This document shows positions 56,631 through 64,000 of a DNA stretch of 64,000 bases, in pieces (the first letter of the stretch is position 1; the number at the start of each line of letters is the position of its first letter). Below the pieces are notes generated by a model. The model had not been told where the DNA came from, made no database searches, and worked only from the letters and a program-made list of their open reading frames with translations. Source of the stretch: Pantoea sp. alder81 (GTDB lineage: Bacteria; Pseudomonadota; Gammaproteobacteria; Enterobacterales; Enterobacteriaceae); the NCBI RefSeq assembly GCF_020179835.1, contig NZ_JAIUDA010000002.1, forward strand, positions 744,001 to 808,000, read 5' to 3'. The translations under genes and the position numbers were made by a program.

Positions 56631-58655
<2,025 letters not shown>

Positions 58656-58666
58656 TTATCCGATAA

Positions 58667-58689
58667 AAAACCCCCGACATGCGGGGGTT
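58667..58689 (-). terminator. Terminator of zipA
   Basis: AACCCCC/GGGGGTT stem with a 7-base loop between zipA and ligA; on the minus strand it is followed by TTTTTTATC. Confidence 0.85.
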
Positions 58690-58721
58690 GTTTCGTTAAT
58701 ATTTGATTTAGCTAGCGGTTA

Positions 58722-59708
58722 TCAACCGATAACTTCGCGAATACGCGTTTTGTAGGTTTCCAGTTTCTGCGGCGTCATCATACGACGCTCATCATCAAGA
58801 ACCACACCGCCAACATCATCCGCAATACGCTGAGCAGATTGCAGCATCAGCTTAAAGTTTTGGTTCGCATCACCGTAAGACGGCACCATCATAAAGATGG
58901 AGATGCCCGGCGTGCTGAAATCGCCCATGGTGTCCGGATTGAAAGAGCCCGGTTTCACCATATTTGCCAGACTGAACAGCACCGGGCCGCTGCCCGCTGG
59001 GCTCAGGTGACGATGGAAGATGTTCATCTCACCAAACTGGAAGCCCGCTTGCAGAATACCCTGCAGCAGTGCTTCTCCGTTCAGTTCGCCACCGGCATGG
59101 GCGGCAACATGCAGCACCAGTACCGCTTCATTTTTTCTCTGAGTTGAAGCTACAGGCTGTTGAGGTTCTTCGTGAGCAGCCGGCGCATCTTCTTCGTATT
59201 CTGGCTCTTCAGCAGCCTGGAATTCAGGCGCGGGCTGAGTCGGCGACAGTGGCTCATTATCCAATAACGGATCGGCCTGAACGGGCTGGGGCTGAGGTTT
59301 TGGCTGCGGCGCGGGTCTTGCCACCGCCGGTTGTGGCGCAGGCTGACGCACTTCTGGCTCATCATCCAGCAGCGGATCGCCCATCAATGGGGTTTCATGA
59401 CGCGGGAACGGCTGACGCGCAGGTTCAGGCGCACGTGGCGCACTGACAGGCTTAGTCACAGGTGCGTCGAATTCTGGCTCGACGTGAGCGTCACGATCGC
59501 GACGGACACGAACCTCGCCGACGCCATCATCTTCATCTTCGCTCAGCAGATCTTCATCCGCTTCTTCGCGCTGTTTCAGACGTTTGTGCGGGCGATCGCG
59601 AAACACAGAAGAGCGCTCTTTACGGCTGGTCCACAGTCCGTGAAGTAGCAACGCTATTATGGCGATCGCGCCAACAACGATTAATATCAGACGCAAATCC
59701 TGCATCAT
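58722..59708 (-). CDS. zipA: Cell division protein ZipA
   Basis: Essential inner-membrane protein that tethers FtsZ to the membrane at midcell. From the ATG at 59708 it has 328 residues starting [40 protein letters not shown], the E. coli N-terminus. The membrane helix is followed by an acidic stretch, a Pro/Gln/Ala-rich linker (about 95-190) and the C-terminal FtsZ-binding domain ([42 protein letters not shown]... [19 protein letters not shown]). The linker sequence differs strongly from E. coli, as usual. Divergent from cysZ. Confidence 0.96.
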   Translation of the reverse strand: MMQDLRLILIVVGAIAIIALLLHGLWTSRKERSSVFRDRPHKRLKQREEADEDLLSEDEDDGVGEVRVRRDRDAHVEPEFDAPVTKPVSAPRAPEPARQPFPRHETPLMGDPLLDDEPEVRQPAPQPAVARPAPQPKPQPQPVQADPLLDNEPLSPTQPAPEFQAAEEPEYEEDAPAAHEEPQQPVASTQRKNEAVLVLHVAAHAGGELNGEALLQGILQAGFQFGEMNIFHRHLSPAGSGPVLFSLANMVKPGSFNPDTMGDFSTPGISIFMMVPSYGDANQNFKLMLQSAQRIADDVGGVVLDDERRMMTPQKLETYKTRIREVIG

Positions 59709-59925
59709 TGTATTCTCTGTTGTTCCAATACCTTGCCACCACGGCAAACTTTATCCTCTAACTGTATTTGCCCAGCTACACAAGTGCAAGTCTGTGCAGT
59801 ATTTTCTGACAAATAAGATAGCTGCCCCACGCTTTTTTGCTGATTTTTCGCGCAAAGTGCGCCTGCCACCGACAAAAAGCCAGGTTATGATGTTCGCGCC
59901 GCCACATAAAGGAGAAAGGCTCGCT

Positions 59926-60684
59926 ATGCCCGTTGAGAAATCGCCCTCATCATTAAATGGTATTCATTACTTTGCCGAAGGCTGGAGGCTGGTGCGTCTG
60001 CCCGGCATCCGTCGTTACGTCATTATTCCTCTGCTGGTGAACATTTTGCTGCTGGGAGGCGCCTTTGTCTGGCTGTTTCAACGACTCGGACAGTGGATTC
60101 CGGCCTTGATGTCACACATCCCTGATTGGTTGCAGTGGCTCAGTTATTTACTGTGGCCGCTCTCAGTCATCTCGATTGTGCTGGTGTTCAGCTACTTTTT
60201 CTCCACTATCGCGAACTGGATTGCCGCACCCTTTTGTGGATTGCTGGCCGAGCAACTGGAGGGCCGCCTCACCGGTAACCCGCTGCCCGATAGCGGTTGG
60301 ATGGCGATGTTTAAAGATATCCCACGGATCATGAAGCGTGAATTACAGAAGTTTGGCTACTATTTGCCGCGCGCACTGGGATTGCTGCTGCTTTACTTTA
60401 TCCCCGGATTTGGACAAACAGTGGCGCCGATATTATGGTTTCTGTTTAGTGCCTGGATGCTTTCAATACAGTATTGCGACTATCCATTTGATAACCATAA
60501 AGTGAGTTTTCATCAGATGCGCAATGCGTTACGCCAGCATAAAACGGCGAACATGCAATTTGGCGCGATGGTCAGCCTGTTCACCATGATTCCGATTCTG
60601 AACCTTGCCATCATGCCAGTGGCAGTATGTGGTGCTACCGCGATGTGGGTCGATCGCTATCGCCTGCAACACGCACGCCGTTAA
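59926..60684 (+). CDS. cysZ: Sulfate permease CysZ
   Basis: Inner-membrane sulfate transporter feeding cysteine synthesis. The ATG at 59926 with GGAGAAAGG upstream gives 252 residues (E. coli 253); longer in-frame starts exist but lack a ribosome site. Family segments [65 protein letters not shown] and [25 protein letters not shown] are all present. It precedes cysK by 140 bp, which contains an AGCCTTATGC/GCGTAAGGCT hairpin without a clear T-run. Confidence 0.96.
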   Translation: MPVEKSPSSLNGIHYFAEGWRLVRLPGIRRYVIIPLLVNILLLGGAFVWLFQRLGQWIPALMSHIPDWLQWLSYLLWPLSVISIVLVFSYFFSTIANWIAAPFCGLLAEQLEGRLTGNPLPDSGWMAMFKDIPRIMKRELQKFGYYLPRALGLLLLYFIPGFGQTVAPILWFLFSAWMLSIQYCDYPFDNHKVSFHQMRNALRQHKTANMQFGAMVSLFTMIPILNLAIMPVAVCGATAMWVDRYRLQHARR

Positions 60685-60824
60685 TGCTTCAAAAAGCCTT
60701 ATGCATTTTTGCGTAAGGCTTATGGTTGTGCGCTATATAGATATGCGATTTCTTTCCTTCCGCACGCGGGAAGAACAGGTATGCTCTGAGGGTTCCCAAT
60801 ATTTCATACAGTTAAGGACGAGCT

Positions 60825-61796
60825 ATGAGTAAGATCTATGAAGACAACTCTCTGACAATTGGTCATACGCCGCTGGTTCGACTGAACCGCATCGGTAATG
60901 GACGCATCCTGGCAAAGGTCGAGTCGCGTAACCCGAGCTTCAGCGTCAAATGCCGTATCGGTGCCAATATGATTTGGGACGCGGAAAAACGCGGAATTCT
61001 TAAGCCGGGCGTTGAGCTGGTTGAACCGACCAGTGGTAACACCGGTATCGCGCTGGCCTACGTGGCTGCAGCGCGTGGCTACAAGTTGACGCTGACAATG
61101 CCAGAAACCATGTCAGTTGAACGTCGTAAGCTGTTAAAAGCGCTGGGTGCAAATCTGGTGCTGACTGAAGGTCCAAAAGGCATGAAAGGCGCGATTGCCA
61201 AAGCGGAAGAGATTGTGGCGAGCGATCCTGACAAATTCGTGCTGCTGCAGCAATTCAGCAATCCGGCTAACCCGGAAATCCACGAAAAAACCACCGGCCC
61301 GGAAATCTGGGAAGACACAGACGGTGAAGTGGATGTGTTCATTGCGGGTGTAGGCACCGGTGGCACGCTGACTGGCGTCAGTCGTTACATCAAAAATACC
61401 AAAGGCAAGAAAGAGCTGATCACCGTGGCCGTGGAACCTACTGACTCTCCGGTTATCGCCCAGGCTATCGCGGGTGAAGAGATCAAACCAGGTCCACACA
61501 AGATTCAGGGCATCGGTGCAGGTTTCATTCCCGGCAACCTTGATCTCAAACTGGTTGATCGGGTTGTCGCGATCACCAACGAAGAAGCCATCAGCACTGC
61601 ACGTCAGCTGATGGAAGAAGAAGGCATTCTGGCCGGAATCTCTTCAGGTGCGGCAGTCGCTGCGGCGCTGAAGCTGCAGGAAGATGAAGCGTTCGCCAAC
61701 AAGAATATCGTGGTGATCCTGCCCTCCTCCGGCGAGCGTTATTTAAGTACCGCCCTGTTTGCCGATCTGTTCACTGAAAAAGAGCTGCAGCAGTAA
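60825..61796 (+). CDS. cysK: Cysteine synthase A CysK
   Basis: PLP enzyme (O-acetylserine sulfhydrylase A) making cysteine from O-acetylserine and sulfide. It has 323 residues, the E. coli length. The PLP lysine lies in [17 protein letters not shown] (about residue 42), the substrate loop [19 protein letters not shown] and the phosphate-binding [17 protein letters not shown] follow. AAGGACGAG precedes the ATG. CysB control is expected from E. coli; no site was identified. A terminator follows. Confidence 0.98.
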   Translation: MSKIYEDNSLTIGHTPLVRLNRIGNGRILAKVESRNPSFSVKCRIGANMIWDAEKRGILKPGVELVEPTSGNTGIALAYVAAARGYKLTLTMPETMSVERRKLLKALGANLVLTEGPKGMKGAIAKAEEIVASDPDKFVLLQQFSNPANPEIHEKTTGPEIWEDTDGEVDVFIAGVGTGGTLTGVSRYIKNTKGKKELITVAVEPTDSPVIAQAIAGEEIKPGPHKIQGIGAGFIPGNLDLKLVDRVVAITNEEAISTARQLMEEEGILAGISSGAAVAAALKLQEDEAFANKNIVVILPSSGERYLSTALFADLFTEKELQQ

Positions 61797-61815
61797 CCTC
61801 CAAAGTCTGAAAACG

Positions 61816-61848
61816 ACGAAAAAAGCACCCAAATGGGTGCTTTTTTGT
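61816..61848 (+). terminator. Terminator of cysK
   Basis: AAAAAAGCACCC/GGGTGCTTTTTT stem with a short AAAT loop and T-run, 20 bp after the cysK stop. Confidence 0.92.
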
Positions 61849-62182
61849 GGCGCAGATCTCACTTTTATCACCAGACAGATTGATTTCAATGACGCGGCTC
61901 TGGTATTTAAGCTCCCAATTATTTCGGTGCCTGAAATTAATCTGGCTTTGAAGTGGATCAAGCTGAATGGAATTACTGATTTGGCGAAACGGCGAATCAC
62001 GGCATACTTAGCAAGGTGACCTTTTCGCACAGTTTTTGATCTGCTGCTGAAAGACACACATTACTAAGCGCATTTTTTGGTCAGCTTAATGCCACACCAG
62101 CGCACCTATACAGGCTAAAGTGACGGCTCCAGGCTAGACTTTAGATCCATAACACCAAACCTGATAAAGTTGGGGAAATAGA
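61849..62182 (+). promoter_or_regulatory. pts promoter and leader region
   Basis: The cysK-ptsH gap (386 bp in all) has no gene. The segment TAGACTTTAGATCC near 62135 and the AAACCTGATAAAGTTGGGGAAATA leader ending at the ptsH ATG resemble the E. coli ptsH P1 region as I remember it. A TAGACT -10 (62135-62140) has no good -35, fitting an activated promoter; I could not place a CRP or Cra site with confidence. Confidence 0.5.
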
Positions 62183-62440
62183 ATGTTCCAGCAAGAAGTT
62201 ACCATTACCGCACCTAACGGCCTTCATACCCGTCCTGCAGCTCAGTTCGTGAAAGAAGCTAAGGCTTTCCAGTCAGACATCACTGTGACCTCTAATGGCA
62301 AATCTGCCAGCGCGAAAAGCCTGTTCAAACTGCAGACTCTGGGTCTGACTCAGGGTACGGTTGTTACGCTGTCTGCTGAAGGTGAAGATGAGCAGCAAGC
62401 GGTTGAGCACCTGGTGAAACTGATGGCTGAGTTGGAGTAA
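62183..62440 (+). CDS. ptsH: Phosphocarrier protein HPr
   Basis: 85-residue cytosolic phosphocarrier that passes phosphate from enzyme I to the sugar-specific EIIA proteins. The phosphorylated His15 lies in [17 protein letters not shown], and the Ser46 region [22 protein letters not shown] is conserved. GGGG precedes the ATG. First gene of ptsHI(crr); 159 bp separate it from ptsI. Confidence 0.98.
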   Translation: MFQQEVTITAPNGLHTRPAAQFVKEAKAFQSDITVTSNGKSASAKSLFKLQTLGLTQGTVVTLSAEGEDEQQAVEHLVKLMAELE

Positions 62441-62599
62441 TTCCGCTCAGGCAAGCAACTAAACCGACTCCTTTGCCCCATTGAGTGCAAATATCTTGAT
62501 CGCGGACAACCTGTCCGCGTTCTTGCTTCCTTAGAGTACTGTTCCGCGACAGTGGCAACGCATTGGGTCAATGAGCCATCGTGATTAAAAGGTAGGGTT

Positions 62600-64000
62600 A
62601 TGATTTCAGGCATTTTAGCATCACCAGGTTTCGCTTTCGGCAAAGCACTTCTGCTGAAGGAAGATGAGATCGTCATCAGCCGTAAAAAAATTACCGACGA
62701 TCAGGTTGAACAAGAAGTTCAGCGCTTCCTTGATGGACGTGGCAAAGCAGCCATTCAGCTTGAAGCCATCCGCGTCAAAGCCGGTGAAACCCTCGGTGAA
62801 GAGAAAGCGGCGATCTTTGAAGGTCACATCATGCTGCTCGAAGACGAAGAGCTTGAGCAGGAAATCATCGACCTGATTAAGAAAGATCACGCAACGGCTG
62901 ACGCTGCGGCGTACTCTGTCATTGATGGCCAGGCCAAAGCGCTGGAAGAACTCGACGATGAATACCTGAAAGAGCGTGCGGCTGACGTGCGTGACATCGG
63001 TAAACGTCTGCTGCAAAACATTCTGGGTCTGCATATTGTCGATCTGGGTGCGATTGCTGAAGAATCTATCCTGGTGGCGAAAGACTTAACGCCGTCAGAA
63101 ACGGCACAGCTGAACCTGAAGAAAGTGCTGGGCTTTATCACCGATATCGGTGGCCGTACTTCGCATACGTCCATCATGGCGCGTTCGCTGGAAATACCAG
63201 CCATTGTGGGTACCGGTAACGTGACCACCGCCGTCAAAAATGGTGATTACCTGATCATCGATGGCGTGAACAACAAGATTTACGTCAACCCAACTGAAGA
63301 CGTGCTGGAAGAGCTGAAAGCCATCCAGACACAGTACCTGTCAGAAAAACACGAACTGGCGAAACTGAAAGATCTGCCAGCTATCACGCTGGACGGTCAT
63401 CAGGTTGAAGTGTGCGCCAACATCGGTACCGTGCGTGATGTCGCCGGTGCAGAGCGCAACGGTGCTGAAGGCGTGGGCCTGTATCGTACCGAGTTCCTGT
63501 TTATGGACCGTGACTCGCTGCCAACCGAAGAAGAGCAATTCCAGGCGTATAAAGCGGTAGCTGAAGCCATGGGCTCTCAGGCAGTCATCGTGCGTACCAT
63601 GGACATCGGCGGCGACAAAGATTTGCCGTACATGAACCTGCCGAAAGAGGACAACCCGTTCCTCGGCTGGCGTGCGATTCGTATCGCCATGGATCGTAAA
63701 GAGATTCTGCATGCTCAGCTGCGCGCTATCTTGCGTGCATCGTCCTTCGGCAAATTGCGCATCATGTTCCCGATGATCATTTCGGTGGAAGAAGTGCGTG
63801 CACTGAAGGCCGAGCTTGAGCTGCTGAAAACCCAGCTGCGCGAAGAAGGCAAAGCCTTCGATGAGACCATTGAAGTGGGCATTATGGTGGAAACGCCAGC
63901 TTCAGCGGTGATTGCGCGCCATCTGGCGAAAGAAGTCGACTTCTTTAGTATTGGGACAAATGACCTGACGCAGTATACTCTGGCGGTCGATCGTGGTAAT
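62600..64000 (+). CDS. ptsI: PTS enzyme I, PtsI (3' end outside window)
   Basis: Phosphoenolpyruvate-protein phosphotransferase, the first enzyme of the PTS. The frame is open from the ATG at 62600 ([27 protein letters not shown]) to the window end, 467 of about 575 residues. The phospho-His is in [23 protein letters not shown] (about residue 189). The PEP-binding domain shows [25 protein letters not shown] and, at the edge, [20 protein letters not shown]. Truncated only by the window. Confidence 0.98.
   Translation, partial: MISGILASPGFAFGKALLLKEDEIVISRKKITDDQVEQEVQRFLDGRGKAAIQLEAIRVKAGETLGEEKAAIFEGHIMLLEDEELEQEIIDLIKKDHATADAAAYSVIDGQAKALEELDDEYLKERAADVRDIGKRLLQNILGLHIVDLGAIAEESILVAKDLTPSETAQLNLKKVLGFITDIGGRTSHTSIMARSLEIPAIVGTGNVTTAVKNGDYLIIDGVNNKIYVNPTEDVLEELKAIQTQYLSEKHELAKLKDLPAITLDGHQVEVCANIGTVRDVAGAERNGAEGVGLYRTEFLFMDRDSLPTEEEQFQAYKAVAEAMGSQAVIVRTMDIGGDKDLPYMNLPKEDNPFLGWRAIRIAMDRKEILHAQLRAILRASSFGKLRIMFPMIISVEEVRALKAELELLKTQLREEGKAFDETIEVGIMVETPASAVIARHLAKEVDFFSIGTNDLTQYTLAVDRGN

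Noticed and set aside
61759..62019. An 86-codon frame across the cysK end and terminator
   Set aside because: It begins inside cysK, passes through the terminator hairpin and has no ribosome site or family match.

Overview
The window is a contiguous stretch of an Enterobacterales chromosome. Gene order and protein sequences point to Pantoea, Erwinia or a close relative. Long blocks follow the E. coli K-12 order (mepA-aroC-prmB-smrB-sixA-fadJ-fadI-yfcZ-fadL; mlaA; yfdC-argW; ypdK-alaC-ypdA-ypdB; glk; ypeC-mntH-nupC; tRNA-Ala pair; yfeC-gltX; tRNA-Val/Lys array; yfeR-yfeH; ypeB-ligA-zipA-cysZ-cysK-ptsH-ptsI). The proteins between these blocks are not in that K-12 order. An ipdC gene (indole-3-pyruvate decarboxylase) next to glk suggests a plant-associated member. 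Genus is inferred from memory of families, not from a search.

Layout. 1-9 kb: yfcA (cut by the window edge), the mepA/aroC/prmB minus-strand group, smrB, sixA and the fadIJ beta-oxidation operon, with a perfect FadR-type palindrome before fadI. 9-14 kb: yfcZ and fadL diverge around a CRP-like site and two FadR-like sites; a LysR/DHA2-efflux divergent pair sits between fadL and mlaA. 14-21 kb: a complete cytochrome c maturation operon ccmABCDEFGHI, with CcmH and CcmI as separate genes. 21-25 kb: yfdC, tRNA-Arg(CCT), then an accessory patch (XhlA-like orphan, AraC regulator, EamA transporter, YmgB-like protein). 25-27.7 kb: yhjX and two small lipoproteins. 27.7-32.5 kb: an iclR-usp-unknown membrane gene operon diverges from an EmrB/EmrA-like efflux pair across two near-identical 19-bp repeats. 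32.7-38.6 kb: ypdK microprotein, alaC, an acetyltransferase, a nested inverted-repeat element, the YpdA/YpdB pyruvate-sensing two-component system and glk. 38.9-45.1 kb: ipdC, a YghZ-like aldo-keto reductase, ypeC, mntH, nupC. 45.3-49.6 kb: a four-gene, overlapping operon for organosulfur metabolism (SsuD-like monooxygenase, periplasmic binding protein, thiol dioxygenase, four-domain rhodanese) with no permease or ATPase. 49.9-53.9 kb: two tRNA-Ala, an FNT channel, yfeC, gltX, three tRNA-Val and a tRNA-Lys. 54-64 kb: a FlxA-like flagellar-regulon gene, yfeR/yfeH and the ypeB-to-ptsI core block; ptsI runs off the right edge.

How they work together. FadL, FadI and FadJ form a fatty-acid uptake and oxidation regulon. 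YpdA/YpdB and its known E. coli target yhjX lie within 10 kb of each other here, with a candidate YpdB operator before yhjX. CysZ and CysK handle sulfate assimilation, while the 45-49 kb operon looks like a route to release sulfur from organic thiols or sulfonates. I saw no insertion sequence, prophage block, CRISPR array, rRNA or toxin-antitoxin module. The most interesting candidates for something less described are the sulfur operon, the IclR-controlled divergent efflux locus, the nested palindrome before ypdA and a possible small RNA near 27.6 kb.
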